Source: Ahrensia kielensis DSM 5890
GTDB lineage: Bacteria; Pseudomonadota; Alphaproteobacteria; Rhizobiales; Rhizobiaceae
Reading direction: 5' to 3'
DNA: 64,000 nucleotides
NCBI RefSeq assembly: GCF_000374465.1
Contig: NZ_KB894528.1
Span: 981,127-1,045,126 of the forward strand
The notes beneath the pieces were generated by a model, which was given only the letters and a program-made list of their open reading frames with translations, was not told the origin of the DNA and made no database searches. A program made the translations under genes and the position numbers. Below, in pieces: positions 1 through 9,363 of the stretch. Numbering within the stretch: position 1 is the first letter of the stretch; each line of letters begins with the position of its first letter.

Positions 1-1
1 C

Positions 2-655
2 CTTGAAGCAGACGGCTCTTTGGTTGGATTTGATATCGACATTGCAAAAGCTCTTTGTGAAGAAATGAAAGCAGAATGTGAATTTGTAACAAGCGATTGG
101 GATGGCATCATCCCTGCCCTTCTTGCTGGCAAGTTCGATGCAATCATCGCGTCTATGTCAATCACAGACGAGCGTAAAGAGCAGGTCGACTTCACAAACA
201 AATACTACAACACACCGCCAGCAATTGCCGTACCAAAAGACTCTGACATTGCAGAAGCAACAGATGCAGCCCTTGCAGGCAAAACACTTGGTGCTCAATC
301 TTCAACAACGCATTCTAACTATGCTGAAGAAAAACTAGGTTCTGCTGAACTGAAACTTTACCCGACACCAGACGAATACAAACTTGATATTGCCAGCGGC
401 CGTATCGATGGCGTGATCGACGATGTTGTTGTTCTTTCTGACTGGCTCGCAACAGAAGACGGCGCATGCTGTAAATTGCTTGGCACTTTGACACCAGACT
501 TGGCGATCAATGGCGAAGGCGCAGGTATTGCGATCCGCAAAGGCGAAGAAGAACTGCGTGAAAAATTCAATGCAGCCATTATTGCGATCCGCGAATCTGG
601 AAAATATGAAGAAATCAACACAAAGTATTTTGATTTCGACGTTTACGGCGACTAA
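2..655 (+). CDS. Basic amino-acid ABC transporter substrate-binding protein (5' truncated)
   Basis: Periplasmic binding protein of the HisJ/ArgT/OccT type (SBP family 3), capturing lysine, arginine, ornithine or a related compound for the two permeases just downstream. The reading frame is open to the window edge, so the signal peptide and first residues are missing. What remains starts in the conserved G-F-D-I-D-I-A-K segment that follows the first strand of this fold. The DWDGIIPALLAGKFDAI and MSITDERKEQVDF segments are typical of the family. No ATPase gene lies in the window, so it is presumably upstream. The family is certain; the exact amino acid is not. Confidence 0.93.
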   Translation, partial: LEADGSLVGFDIDIAKALCEEMKAECEFVTSDWDGIIPALLAGKFDAIIASMSITDERKEQVDFTNKYYNTPPAIAVPKDSDIAEATDAALAGKTLGAQSSTTHSNYAEEKLGSAELKLYPTPDEYKLDIASGRIDGVIDDVVVLSDWLATEDGACCKLLGTLTPDLAINGEGAGIAIRKGEEELREKFNAAIIAIRESGKYEEINTKYFDFDVYGD

Positions 656-677
656 TTATTCGCTTTAATTAAGAGAG

Positions 678-704
678 CGGCGGGAGTTGTATGAACTTCC
701 GCCG
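678..704 (+). terminator. Intercistronic hairpin after the binding-protein gene
   Basis: An 11-bp stem (678-688 with 694-704, one G-U pair) and a 5-nt loop sit between the binding-protein stop and the first permease. No clear T-run follows. It is more likely an mRNA-stabilising or attenuating hairpin, keeping binding-protein mRNA in excess over permease mRNA, than a full terminator. Confidence 0.6.
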
Positions 705-736
705 TTGTCACATCAACAAGTCGAAGGGACTGGGAT

Positions 737-1444
737 TTGACGAGTTGGGAGTTACTCTCCTTTGGAGATCTGGGCTGGGGTGATGAAATCGCCTCAGGTG
801 TTTTAATAACAATAACGCTTGCTTTGGCCACGCTTCCATTTGGACTGCTGATCGGTTTCTTTGTAGCATTGGCTAAACAAAGCCAAGAATGGTCGCTGAG
901 AACTGCAGCCGATATTTACACAACGATCTTTCGTGGGCTGCCGGAACTTCTAACATTGTTCCTCGTCTACTTTGGCATGCAGATCGCCATACAAAAAATC
1001 ATTGTCATTCTTGATCTGGACATATCGTTCGAATTTAATTCGTTCGTCGCAGGCATGATTGCTTTGGGTTTGGTTTTCTCGTCCTATGCATCAGAAGTAT
1101 TTTTATCCGCATTTCGCGCTATTCCACTTGGACAATATGAAGGTGGATTTGCCTTAGGCGTGCGAAAATCGGTCGTCATGCGGTTGATAATCTTCCCGCA
1201 GCTTGTTCGCATTGCACTTCCTGGCCTAGCAAATTTATGGATGCTGCTCTTAAAAGACACCGCGCTTGTTTCAGCTATCGGGCTAGCAGACATCGTAAGG
1301 CAAACCGGCATTGCAGCGCGCGTTACCAAACACGCTTTCTTGTTCTATGGCGTGTCTTTTCTACTATTTTTTGTTCTGGCGCTTCTATCATCGATTGTGA
1401 TTTCACGCATTGAAGCCTTTAGCGAAAAAGGTGATGCCCGATGA
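737..1444 (+). CDS. Basic amino-acid ABC transporter permease (HisQ/OccQ type)
   Basis: Inner-membrane subunit of the polar amino-acid importer, 235 residues and normal for the HisQ/ArtQ family, with about five hydrophobic segments. The permease signature for coupling to the ATPase (EAFxxIPxGQYEGGxALG-like) appears around residues 125-142 as FRAIPLGQYEGGFALGV. The start is TTG at 737, preceded by GAAGGGAC. It ends with a 4-bp ATGA overlap with the second permease, so the two are probably translationally coupled. Confidence 0.9.
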   Translation: MTSWELLSFGDLGWGDEIASGVLITITLALATLPFGLLIGFFVALAKQSQEWSLRTAADIYTTIFRGLPELLTLFLVYFGMQIAIQKIIVILDLDISFEFNSFVAGMIALGLVFSSYASEVFLSAFRAIPLGQYEGGFALGVRKSVVMRLIIFPQLVRIALPGLANLWMLLLKDTALVSAIGLADIVRQTGIAARVTKHAFLFYGVSFLLFFVLALLSSIVISRIEAFSEKGDAR

Positions 1445-2274
1445 AATTCGTAGCCACAGAAATACTGCCCGATCAGGCCCCGCCGCCGCGCCCACCAAGA
1501 CAATGGAATAGCGCACGCATAAGCGGAAACATCCTCATGCTGTTTTGGACAGCAGCAGGCATTGGATTAATCTGGTTTCTTTTTACGTCATGGGACCCGG
1601 AAAAGTTTGATAAATACGGCATAAAATATTGGACCGGATTGCAAACTACCCTCACGCTAGTCGCTGTTTCTATTGCACTAGGCGCAATAATTTCATTGCC
1701 GATTGCCTTCGGTAGATTGTCGAAAAATAAGATCATCGGTGCACTCTCGTTTTCCTATGTCTATATTTTCCGTGGCACACCGTTACTCGTTCAAGTGTTC
1801 CTAATTTATTATGGTCTAGGCACCTTTCGGGCAGAATTGGACGCGTTAGGCATCTGGATATTCTTCCGTGATGCGTGGAACTGCGCTATTTTGGCCTTCA
1901 CACTTAATACGGCAGCCTACCAAGCTGAAATTTTGCGAGGCGCCATTCAAAGCGTGCCTAAAGGCCAGTGGGAGGGAGCAGATTCGCTCGGCATACCGCG
2001 CTGGAAAACATTCCAGAAAATCATTTTGCCGCAGGCTTTGATTGTCGCACTGCGCCCCTATGGCAATGAAATCATCCTCATGGTCAAAGGCTCTGCCATC
2101 GTTGCGCTAGTGACCGTTTTTGACTTGATGGGCGAGACCCGCCGCGCCTATTCACGTACCTTTGATTTCCAAATGTATATCTGGGCGGCGGTATTTTATT
2201 TCGTTATCGTCGAAGTCTTACGCAATATTTGGAATGGGTTGGAGCTGCGCCTCACACGCCACCTAAAACGTTAA
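1441..2274 (+). CDS. Basic amino-acid ABC transporter permease (HisM/OccM type)
   Basis: Second membrane subunit of the importer, 277 residues. It has a proline-rich cytoplasmic start (about 20 residues with PPPRPPR), a first membrane helix near 30-50, and the permease coupling motif around IQSVPKGQWEGADSLG. HisM/OccM proteins are usually about 235-240 residues, so the N-terminal tail is a moderate extension, a pattern I recall from other rhizobial homologues. Its TAA stop overlaps, base for base, the stop of the convergent lrp gene in a TTAA sequence at 2271-2274. Confidence 0.9.
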   Translation: MKFVATEILPDQAPPPRPPRQWNSARISGNILMLFWTAAGIGLIWFLFTSWDPEKFDKYGIKYWTGLQTTLTLVAVSIALGAIISLPIAFGRLSKNKIIGALSFSYVYIFRGTPLLVQVFLIYYGLGTFRAELDALGIWIFFRDAWNCAILAFTLNTAAYQAEILRGAIQSVPKGQWEGADSLGIPRWKTFQKIILPQALIVALRPYGNEIILMVKGSAIVALVTVFDLMGETRRAYSRTFDFQMYIWAAVFYFVIVEVLRNIWNGLELRLTRHLKR

Positions 2275-2744
2275 GCCTTGTCGATCACCATATAATCAAG
2301 CGGCATTTCTGTTGTGTATTTGATCTGCTCCATAGCAAAGGCAGACGACACATCACGAATTTCAATCTTGGTAATCAAGCGCTGATAGAATGCATCGAAG
2401 GCCGCAATATCAGGAACGACAACGCGCAGAAGGTAATCAACCTCACCGCTCATACGGTAAAACTCGACAACTTCATGAAACTCGCTAATCACCTCTGAAA
2501 AGCGTTTGAGCCATTCAACAGAATGCGTGTTTGTACGAATTGATACGAAAACGGTTACACGGGCATTGATAGCCTTAGGATCAAGAAGCGCAACGCGTTT
2601 GCGAATAACGCCTTCATCTTCAAGCTTTTGAATTCGGCGCCAGCACGGCGTAGTGGACAAGCCAACAGCTTTCGCAATATCAGCTACAGAAGATGTGGCA
2701 TCCTCCTGCACAAGTTTCAAAATTTTTCTATCTAAACGGTCCAT
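2271..2744 (-). CDS. Lrp/AsnC family transcriptional regulator
   Basis: Feast/famine-type regulator of 157 residues, the normal family length. The N-terminal AsnC-type helix-turn-helix spans residues 1-60 (LDRKILKLVQEDATSS then VGLSTTPCWRRIQKLEDEGVI). The RAM ligand-binding domain fills roughly 68-145. It faces the amino-acid importer, so control of that operon is plausible but is only an inference from position. Confidence 0.92.
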   Translation of the reverse strand: MDRLDRKILKLVQEDATSSVADIAKAVGLSTTPCWRRIQKLEDEGVIRKRVALLDPKAINARVTVFVSIRTNTHSVEWLKRFSEVISEFHEVVEFYRMSGEVDYLLRVVVPDIAAFDAFYQRLITKIEIRDVSSAFAMEQIKYTTEMPLDYMVIDKA

Positions 2745-2816
2745 ACGGTATGACTTTCTAAAATGCGATGCAGAAAATGCACGCGTTAGAATTTAATTCC
2801 GTACCACAATGAGCAG

Positions 2817-3419
2817 TCAAAGCAAGTCTTGAACGCGTTTCTTTAGTACAGGCAACACATCTTCCGCAAACCAAGGGTTGCGCTTGAGCCATCCTGAATT
2901 ACGCCATGAAGGATGGGGTAGAGGTAATATGGCAGGCTTTTCATCAATATAGTCGCGCCACGCCTGCACGGTTTTTGTCATGTTGGATTTACGTTTCGCG
3001 CCCAAATGATAGGCTTGCGCATATTGGCCAACAACCAAGATAAGTTCGATCTGCGGCATTTCCGAAAAGACACGGTCATGCCAGTGCATTCGGCATTCTT
3101 TGCGCGGCGGCAGATCGTCGCCCTTTGCGTCATAGCCCGGAAAGCAAAACCCCATCGGCACAATCGCAAGCTTATTAGCATCATAAAAATCTTGCGCATC
3201 AATGCCCATCCAATCGCGCAGACGCTCGCCAGAAGGGTCTGTGAACGGTTTGCCGGATTTATGAACACGCATGCCCGGTGCCTGCCCGCATATACAAATG
3301 CGCGCCTTGCTCGATATAATGCAAACCGGATTTGGCTCATGCGGCAGTGGTGCGCCGATAGGTTCTTCTACACATATACGGCAGGCTTTAATTGCAGTGC
3401 TTAATGTGCTCACGCTCAT
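2817..3419 (-). CDS. Uracil-DNA glycosylase family protein
   Basis: Base-excision repair-type enzyme of 200 residues. The glycosylase motif 1 appears as GQAPGMRVHKSGKPF with PSGERLRDW after it, and the second active-site motif appears late as LPLPHPSWRNSGW. CxxC-like cysteines near residues 13-16 and around GKARICICGQ may matter, but a full four-cysteine iron-sulfur set as in family 4/5 enzymes is not obvious. The gene overlaps the GST gene upstream by 4 bp, so the pair is co-transcribed. Substrate preference cannot be read from the sequence. Confidence 0.85.
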   Translation of the reverse strand: MSVSTLSTAIKACRICVEEPIGAPLPHEPNPVCIISSKARICICGQAPGMRVHKSGKPFTDPSGERLRDWMGIDAQDFYDANKLAIVPMGFCFPGYDAKGDDLPPRKECRMHWHDRVFSEMPQIELILVVGQYAQAYHLGAKRKSNMTKTVQAWRDYIDEKPAILPLPHPSWRNSGWLKRNPWFAEDVLPVLKKRVQDLL

Positions 3420-4048
3420 CGGCTATAACTTGGCCTTGATCGCACAACCTCAATCCACCGACTGAAATGCGGTAAGTTTTCATCATAAGCGATGCGTGCA
3501 GGTTTTGAAAAATCCACAGCAATAATGCCGGTTATGTCCGCAACCGTAAAATCATCGCCGCAAATGAATTCATTATCGGCAAGATGTTCATTCAGTAATT
3601 TGGAAAATCGAACCGCTTTGGCTTTATTGACTTCTCCCCATTCTGGAACTTGAGGCACTTCCCAGTCCTTCATACCCGGATGGATATGGCGAAAGGCTTG
3701 TGCGACGGGATAGAGGAGCTGAAGTTCAATGCGGCGTTGCCACATTTCAAAAACAGCCACCTCTTTCGGGCCTTTACCGAAAAGAGCCCCATCGGGATAA
3801 AGGGCATCAAAGTAGCAGCAAATGGCGATGGACTCAGTGATCACATCGCCATCCGGCAATTGCAACAAAGGCAATTGTTTCAGTGGGTTGAGCGCAGATA
3901 TTGAATCACTTTTATGCTCCAAAGCACCCATATCAACAGGCTTGACCGTTACGTTGATATCGCGCTCTGCCAAATAAATCGCAACGCGGCGTGGGTTGGG
4001 CGCACGCCCACCATCAAAAAGCGTATGGTCTGTCGCATCAATGCTCAT
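3416..4048 (-). CDS. Glutathione S-transferase family protein
   Basis: Cytosolic GST of 210 residues. The N-terminal thioredoxin-like domain (1-85) carries the LKQLPLLQLPDGDVITESIAIC segment, the cis-Pro and glutathione gamma-glutamyl site of the family. The C-terminal helical domain (95-210) has the FTVADI N-capping motif. It lies between the nuclease gene and the glycosylase gene, with 4-bp overlaps on both sides. The electrophilic substrate is unknown. Confidence 0.9.
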   Translation of the reverse strand: MSIDATDHTLFDGGRAPNPRRVAIYLAERDINVTVKPVDMGALEHKSDSISALNPLKQLPLLQLPDGDVITESIAICCYFDALYPDGALFGKGPKEVAVFEMWQRRIELQLLYPVAQAFRHIHPGMKDWEVPQVPEWGEVNKAKAVRFSKLLNEHLADNEFICGDDFTVADITGIIAVDFSKPARIAYDENLPHFSRWIEVVRSRPSYSR

Positions 4049-4644
4049 ATGTTACTTTCCTCGGGTAAAAACCAATAGCTTAACCTACGCCAGAGCCCAT
4101 GCCAAATACGGCCAGAAGGACTGTCTATTAAAGCGCTGTGTGTCGCGCGCCAGTCTTGTGGCCGGTCAAATTCGCCTTGCCAAAGTCCACGTTTTTCATG
4201 CCGCGCCAAACGTTCTTGCCAACCATAACTACCATAGGAAACGGCCCATCCAGCGGCCACTAATTGTGCATTGAGACTGGTTTTTCCGACAAAGCATTCA
4301 GCTAAGAAGCGGCCATATTTATCTTTGCCCTCAACGTAACATTCAGGCGCGCCCCGACTGGCAAGAGCGCGCAAAAAATCCCGCGCTTCGATACCGCAGC
4401 GATAATCTCCCTTTGGTGAACCGCATATTTGCTTAATCTCTGGGGCATCAATTCCCACCAACCGTATCCGCTCATCGCCGTTCTTCAAACTATCGCCATC
4501 AACGACTTTAAAATCAGCGGTTAGGCGCTCTCGGCTTTGATGTTCAAGCCAGCTGGCAGCAAAAGCGACGACGGCAAACAACAAGATAAGCCGCAAATAT
4601 CCGAATACGCGCCATTTTTTACTTTTTCTATATCGCTTACTCAA
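4045..4644 (-). CDS. Thermonuclease (SNase-like) family protein
   Basis: Staphylococcal-nuclease-like protein of 199 residues. A basic N-terminus and one hydrophobic segment (about residues 14-32) indicate a membrane anchor or uncleaved signal. The SNase core follows: VVDGDSLKNGDERIRLVGIDAPE (the DGD and GIDAPE calcium/phosphate-site motifs), then GxxDKYGRxLA and NAQLVAAGWA. It is a probable calcium-dependent nuclease acting outside the cytoplasm and heads the three-gene run with GST and the glycosylase. Confidence 0.88.
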   Translation of the reverse strand: MSKRYRKSKKWRVFGYLRLILLFAVVAFAASWLEHQSRERLTADFKVVDGDSLKNGDERIRLVGIDAPEIKQICGSPKGDYRCGIEARDFLRALASRGAPECYVEGKDKYGRFLAECFVGKTSLNAQLVAAGWAVSYGSYGWQERLARHEKRGLWQGEFDRPQDWRATHSALIDSPSGRIWHGLWRRLSYWFLPEESNI

Positions 4645-4767
4645 ATTGTAAATCCTGAGAATAGAAGGGACTTGTTAACCCATTAGAAAGTATAAATTGG
4701 GTTCTACGCGGCGGCATCGTCGTTCGCGAGTGTTCGCTTTTTTGAATGTGTTTGTTGTGTTGTTGAA

Positions 4768-6321
4768 ATGATTTCCACGGAAAATCTTCCCGATAAAACC
4801 ATTGTTGACCGTCGCAAGACTGTGCGCAACCGTGACTTGCGAAACACAGTGCAAAAAAGCCGCGAACGGCTCGCAAAACAAAGCATGGTATCACCGGAAT
4901 ACTCGTTAGAACTCTTGAAGCTCCACGCGCATGCGATCGTTTCTTCAGTCGTTGCGGTTCCGCTGTTGGTCGTACTGGCATCTTTTGCAGGTTTCGCAAT
5001 TGGATTTGGGCCTGAGATATTTGTTTGGGCTACACTTTCATGCCTGATCTACACAGCCATGGCATTGCTATCACGCCGTTTCTTGAAAACAGGGAAAAAA
5101 GACACTCGCAAACTCTGGACACGTATTTTTCTCCTAGGTCATTTGTTTGTGGGTCTATCTTGGGCTGTATTAACAATCATACCATGTGCGTCTTGCGGCG
5201 CTGAACCTGCCATATTTTATAAAGCAATTCTTTTGCTTATGGCGACATCGGCAACAGCAACAATTTGCTACACACTGCCAATCACCATCGTTATCTCATT
5301 CGCCATTCCGGTTGTGGCATTTGGTGCACAATACGGTATGCAACAGACGGGAATGTTGGCAACAGCATTGGTTTTCGCCGGTTTGTTATTCTTCACTTTC
5401 GTTGCTGTGCGCCTTGAAAAATCATCCAAATCCGGTCTCGCCTATCAAAATGAAAACCACTCTTTGGTGGCCGAATTGGAGATGGCAAAATCAATTTCCG
5501 ATGAAGCGCGCCGCCGCGCTGAAGAAGCCAATTTGGCCAAATCGCGTTTTCTTGCATCCATGAGCCATGAGCTACGCACACCGCTTAATGCGATCTTAGG
5601 TTTTTCCGAAACCATGAGCGCAGAAATTTTGGGCCCACTTGGAAACGACACCTACAAGACTTACGCAAAGGACATTCACAGTTCAGGTGAGCATCTTTTA
5701 AACCTCATCAACGAAATTCTAGACTTAAGCCGTGTCGAAGCAGGCAAATATGAGATCAAAGAAGAAACCCTGCGCCTGACCGATATTGCAGAAGATTGCA
5801 TGGCTTTGATTCAGATGAAAGCCGATCAAAAGAACATTAAAATCGAACCCAATTTCCAAGAAGGTTTGCCGCGCGTGCTGGCTGATGAACGCGCAATGCG
5901 CCAAGTTCTGCTCAACACGCTTTCAAATGCTGTTAAATTCACACCGTCAGGTGGGACGATTAAACTACTCGTCGGCTGGACCGAATCCGGCGGCCAATAC
6001 ATGTCCGTTGTCGACAATGGCCCTGGCATCCCAGAAGAAGAAATCCCAATCGTTCTGTCTGCATTTGGACAAGGTTCCATCGCGATCAAAAGCGCAGAAC
6101 AAGGCACAGGTCTCGGCCTTCCAATTGTGCAAGCATTGCTCTCAATGCATGGCGGTAAACTGGAATTGCGTTCGAAATTGCGTGAAGGCACAAAAGCGAT
6201 TGCGATCCTTCCCCGTTCCCGCGTTTTAAATGAATTGCCGGCAGAGCCAATAGAAAATCAGCAAAAGTCAAAACGCCATGGGCTTCACGATAAACGAAGC
6301 CAACAGCGCTCAATCGCTTAG
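4768..6321 (+). CDS. Membrane sensor histidine kinase (PdhS/DivJ-like)
   Basis: Two-component sensor of 517 residues. An N-terminal block of about six hydrophobic segments (roughly 45-205) is followed by a short coiled coil rich in Glu/Ala/Arg. The HisKA domain has the phospho-acceptor His267 in SMSHELRTPLNAILGFSE, and the HATPase domain has the N box (LLNTLSNAVKFTP), G1 (VVDNGPGIP) and G2 (GTGLGLPI). The H-box matches the PdhS/DivJ/PleC group that signals to DivK in alphaproteobacteria. No response regulator is adjacent, which fits an orphan cell-cycle kinase, but the specific orthologue is not established. Confidence 0.88.
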   Translation: MISTENLPDKTIVDRRKTVRNRDLRNTVQKSRERLAKQSMVSPEYSLELLKLHAHAIVSSVVAVPLLVVLASFAGFAIGFGPEIFVWATLSCLIYTAMALLSRRFLKTGKKDTRKLWTRIFLLGHLFVGLSWAVLTIIPCASCGAEPAIFYKAILLLMATSATATICYTLPITIVISFAIPVVAFGAQYGMQQTGMLATALVFAGLLFFTFVAVRLEKSSKSGLAYQNENHSLVAELEMAKSISDEARRRAEEANLAKSRFLASMSHELRTPLNAILGFSETMSAEILGPLGNDTYKTYAKDIHSSGEHLLNLINEILDLSRVEAGKYEIKEETLRLTDIAEDCMALIQMKADQKNIKIEPNFQEGLPRVLADERAMRQVLLNTLSNAVKFTPSGGTIKLLVGWTESGGQYMSVVDNGPGIPEEEIPIVLSAFGQGSIAIKSAEQGTGLGLPIVQALLSMHGGKLELRSKLREGTKAIAILPRSRVLNELPAEPIENQQKSKRHGLHDKRSQQRSIA

Positions 6322-6346
6322 TTGATTATAGGCATTCAACTGCCAT

Positions 6347-7369
6347 TTACGCCTTGTCGCTAACGCCTGCCTGCTCAAATGTTGCCATTCCGCTATGGCA
6401 TAGTGCTGCAGCTTTAACGATACCCGCGGCCAATGCTGCGCCAGTCCCCTCGCCCAAGCGCATATCAAGATCGAGGATTGGCTTTTTGCCAAGCTTCTCA
6501 ACAACTGTTCTATGGGCTTGTTCGGCTGAAACATGCCCAATCTGGCAATGGTCTAATGCATCAGGCGATGCAGCATGCAAAATAGCTGCTGCAGAAGTGG
6601 CAACAAAGCCATCAATAATAACTGGGATACTCTCAACGCGCGCAGCTAGAATTGCACCAGCCATCGCTGCAATTTCGCGGCCTCCCAAACGGCGCAATAC
6701 TTCGAATGGATCTTTCAAATGGTCTTTGTGAAGTTCAACAGCCTTGCGAATAACATCTGCTTTTAATGCAATCCCTTCAGGGCTGTGGCCTGTACCTGCG
6801 CCAACCCAGTCTTCTGCCTTGCCGCCATATAGCGCATAATAGATGGCCGCTGCGATAGTTGTGTTGCCGATACCCATCTCGCCAATACATAAAAGATCAG
6901 TGCCGCCTGCAATGCTCTCCATGCCAAACGCCATTGTTGCAGCACATGTGCGCTCGTCCATTGCCGCTTCTTGCGTGATGTCAGCCGTTGGCAAATCTAA
7001 CGCCAAGTCAAAAACTTTAAGACCAAGATCATGGGCAATACAAATCTGATTGATTGCGGCACCGCCTGCTGCAAAGTTTTCAACCATTTGTGCAGTCACG
7101 CTAGATGGAAATGGCGATATGCCCTGCGCCGTAACACCGTGATTGCCAGCAAACACAGCCACAAGTGGTCTGGTGACCGCTGGCGCACGGCCTGTCCATG
7201 CAGCAAGCCATACAGCAAGCTCTTCAAGACGGCCAAGCGATCCGGCAGGCTTGGTCAAAGTGGCATCGCGCTGGCGCACAGCTTCTGCTGCCTCAAACGC
7301 TGGCTTTGGCAAATCGCGAACAAGCGCACGAAAATCATCAAAAGGTAATCCAGTAGTCACGAAAGCCAT
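6347..7369 (-). CDS. cobT: Nicotinate-nucleotide--dimethylbenzimidazole phosphoribosyltransferase
   Basis: Makes alpha-ribazole phosphate for the lower ligand of cobalamin. At 340 residues it is the usual CobT (CobU in Pseudomonas denitrificans naming) length. Recognisable segments are LTKPxGSLGRLEELA, FAGNHGVTAQGISPFPSSVT, GEMGIGNTTIAAA and the C-terminal LGEGTGAALA, which holds the catalytic glutamate. It is divergent from cobS with 89 bp between starts, the common rhizobial arrangement. Confidence 0.96.
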   Translation of the reverse strand: MAFVTTGLPFDDFRALVRDLPKPAFEAAEAVRQRDATLTKPAGSLGRLEELAVWLAAWTGRAPAVTRPLVAVFAGNHGVTAQGISPFPSSVTAQMVENFAAGGAAINQICIAHDLGLKVFDLALDLPTADITQEAAMDERTCAATMAFGMESIAGGTDLLCIGEMGIGNTTIAAAIYYALYGGKAEDWVGAGTGHSPEGIALKADVIRKAVELHKDHLKDPFEVLRRLGGREIAAMAGAILAARVESIPVIIDGFVATSAAAILHAASPDALDHCQIGHVSAEQAHRTVVEKLGKKPILDLDMRLGEGTGAALAAGIVKAAALCHSGMATFEQAGVSDKA

Positions 7370-7458
7370 CCATTTTGAAAGTGTGGTTATTGCTCTTCGA
7401 TTAGCCTATAGCGTTACTCAACTAAACCCCCAATTGTTCCAAGAATGTCGCAGGAAAG

Positions 7459-8265
7459 ATGAAATTGAACTCACCCATCGCAGAAACAGCCCGCGCTCTT
7501 GCTTTTTTGACCCGCCTGCCCGTGCCAAATACTTATTTCAATGATGATGATGATGATGCGCATAACGAAACAATTCAAAATGCGGGATACTTTCCGGCAG
7601 CTGGAATTGTAATCGGCTTGCTGGGTAGCGTAGCTTTTATTATCACCCACATATTGCATCTGCCCGCGGCGCTTTCATCCGCCATTGCAATAATCGTAGT
7701 CATCATTTTGACGGGCGCATTACATGAAGACGGCTTGGGAGATATCGCCGATGGGTTTGGCGGCGGCGCAACCAAAGAGCGCCGACTTGAAATTATGAAA
7801 GATTCGCGCCTCGGCACCTATGGCGTCATTGCCGTTATATCTTCGCTGCTCCTGCGTGTTCTTGCTCTCACGGCAATCCTACAAGCCTCAGGCGTTATTG
7901 CCGCATGCTTTGCGATGATTGCCGCGAACGCCGCCTCGCGCGGCGCAATGGTATGGATGTGGTCTGATCTTCCTCCAGCACGTATTGATGGCGTGTCCGG
8001 CCAACTAGGAAAACCGCATGAAAACGCCGTCTCCATAGCAGCCGTTATGGGCTTAGGCAGCGCTTTGATATTCGGCGTTTTAGGGACCGGATTTATATCC
8101 GCAACAATCGCAATCGTACTTTCAGTGATGATTATGATTGGATTTCAAAAACTATGTATGAAAATGATTGGCGGACAAACCGGCGATACACTCGGTGCGT
8201 GTCAACAATTGGTAGAGATTACCATGCTCGTTGGCCTTGCCAGCACCTATGCAATCACTATCTAA
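7459..8265 (+). CDS. cobS: Adenosylcobinamide-GDP ribazoletransferase
   Basis: Cobalamin synthase (CobV in the aerobic naming), an inner-membrane enzyme joining adenosylcobinamide-GDP to alpha-ribazole. 268 residues, with several membrane segments and the family signature ALHEDGLGDIADGFGGG near residue 90, followed by KDSRLGTYG. A GAT codon run near residue 29 encodes five consecutive Asp residues. The ATG at 7459 follows an AGGAAAG ribosome site. Confidence 0.95.
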   Translation: MKLNSPIAETARALAFLTRLPVPNTYFNDDDDDAHNETIQNAGYFPAAGIVIGLLGSVAFIITHILHLPAALSSAIAIIVVIILTGALHEDGLGDIADGFGGGATKERRLEIMKDSRLGTYGVIAVISSLLLRVLALTAILQASGVIAACFAMIAANAASRGAMVWMWSDLPPARIDGVSGQLGKPHENAVSIAAVMGLGSALIFGVLGTGFISATIAIVLSVMIMIGFQKLCMKMIGGQTGDTLGACQQLVEITMLVGLASTYAITI

Positions 8266-8294
8266 CAAACATAACAGAACTAAAGTGAAGACTA

Positions 8295-8516
8295 ATGGAA
8301 TCGCCCTGCATCCTTTTATGCTCAATTGATATGAACACGGGCCATTGTTATGGCTGCGGGCGCACGCGCGATGAAATCGCTGCATGGACAGTGTATTCAG
8401 ATGAGCGCCGTAAAGAACTGATGCAAGAGCTACCTGCACGCGTTGCTAAAATCGAAACACGGCCACGCCGCGTCACAAAGCGCCGCGCCATGAAAAACAG
8501 CAACAAAAGCAGTTAA
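8295..8516 (+). CDS. DUF1289 domain small protein
   Basis: 73-residue protein with four cysteines in a compact N-terminal pattern (C5, C9, C18, C21, in SPCILLC and GHCYGCGRT). This is the DUF1289 signature, thought to bind a metal or iron-sulfur centre. The C-terminus is very basic (RRVTKRR). It starts 29 bp after cobS and is probably co-transcribed with it. Its TAA overlaps the end of the convergent exporter gene by 4 bp. Function unknown. Confidence 0.88.
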   Translation: MESPCILLCSIDMNTGHCYGCGRTRDEIAAWTVYSDERRKELMQELPARVAKIETRPRRVTKRRAMKNSNKSS

Positions 8517-9337
8517 GTTACGCTATATACGAAGCGTGCAGCTACGATCAGCAAGAACACCCCAAAGCCCACCTCAAGATGTCTCTTCTTTAAGCGGTGC
8601 GCAACATTTGCACCAAGCGGTGCCATATAAAGCGTAATGGGAATGATCAGCGCAACGCCGATCCAATTCACATAACCGGTAGAAAATGGCGGTAATCCTG
8701 CCTGCCCCCACCCGGCCCAAATCGCGCCAAACAGGCCAGGCACTGAAATTAAAACGCCTGTACCGGCAGATGTGGCAACAGCTTGGTGAATGGATCTGCC
8801 ATATAAGGTCATAAACGTATTGTTTAATACACCACCACCAATGCCCATCAGCATCGAAAGAGCACCGATCACAACACCGGCAATCCAGCGAATAGGACCC
8901 GTTGGAATATCGCTTCCAAGCTGCCAGCTTTCACGGTGAAAAATAAGCCGCAAACCAACAATTGTGGCAATGCCTGCAAACACCACGCGCAGCTCTGTTG
9001 AGGAAATACTGGCAATGACCAAGGTTCCCAAAAGCACGCCAATGGGAACCCATATGATGAATGATTTAAACACATCCATTGCGACCGCGCCCTTTTTATA
9101 GTGGGCCGAAAATGATCGCAGAGATGTGGGAACAATGATTGCGAGCGATGTACCAATCGCAAGGTGCATACGCACAGCATCGTCGATACCGGCCACGCCA
9201 AATGCAAAGAAAAACACCGGAACCAGAATAGCGCCGCCGCCAATGCCGAACAAACCAGCTAGAAATCCGGCAACGACACCGGAAGCCGCAACAACACTGG
9301 CCAAACCAGCGATAAGTGTCCAATCCAACTCAGCCAA
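8513..9337 (-). CDS. TauE/SafE family sulfite/anion exporter
   Basis: Membrane protein of 274 residues with about eight hydrophobic helices and the repeated glycine-rich motifs of the TauE/SafE family (GLFGIGGGAILVP near the N-terminus and MGIGGGVLNN in the second half). The family exports sulfite, sulfoacetate or other organic anions. Because a sulfite-releasing sulfonate pathway is encoded 40 kb away, sulfite export is attractive, but the gene is not in that island. Confidence 0.9.
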   Translation of the reverse strand: MAELDWTLIAGLASVVAASGVVAGFLAGLFGIGGGAILVPVFFFAFGVAGIDDAVRMHLAIGTSLAIIVPTSLRSFSAHYKKGAVAMDVFKSFIIWVPIGVLLGTLVIASISSTELRVVFAGIATIVGLRLIFHRESWQLGSDIPTGPIRWIAGVVIGALSMLMGIGGGVLNNTFMTLYGRSIHQAVATSAGTGVLISVPGLFGAIWAGWGQAGLPPFSTGYVNWIGVALIIPITLYMAPLGANVAHRLKKRHLEVGFGVFLLIVAARFVYSVT

Positions 9338-9363
9338 AACGCCTCCGATCTCAGGCGTTTAGC

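Noticed and set aside
7541-7558. GAT triplet run in cobS as a phase-variable repeat
   Set aside because: Only about five or six units and in frame as Asp codons; length changes would not shift the frame, so a switch is unlikely.
8513-9337. TauE/SafE exporter as part of the sulfonate island
   Set aside because: It lies 40 kb away beside cobS and dusA with no CTGG-type repeat upstream, so a link to Xsc-derived sulfite is only a possibility.
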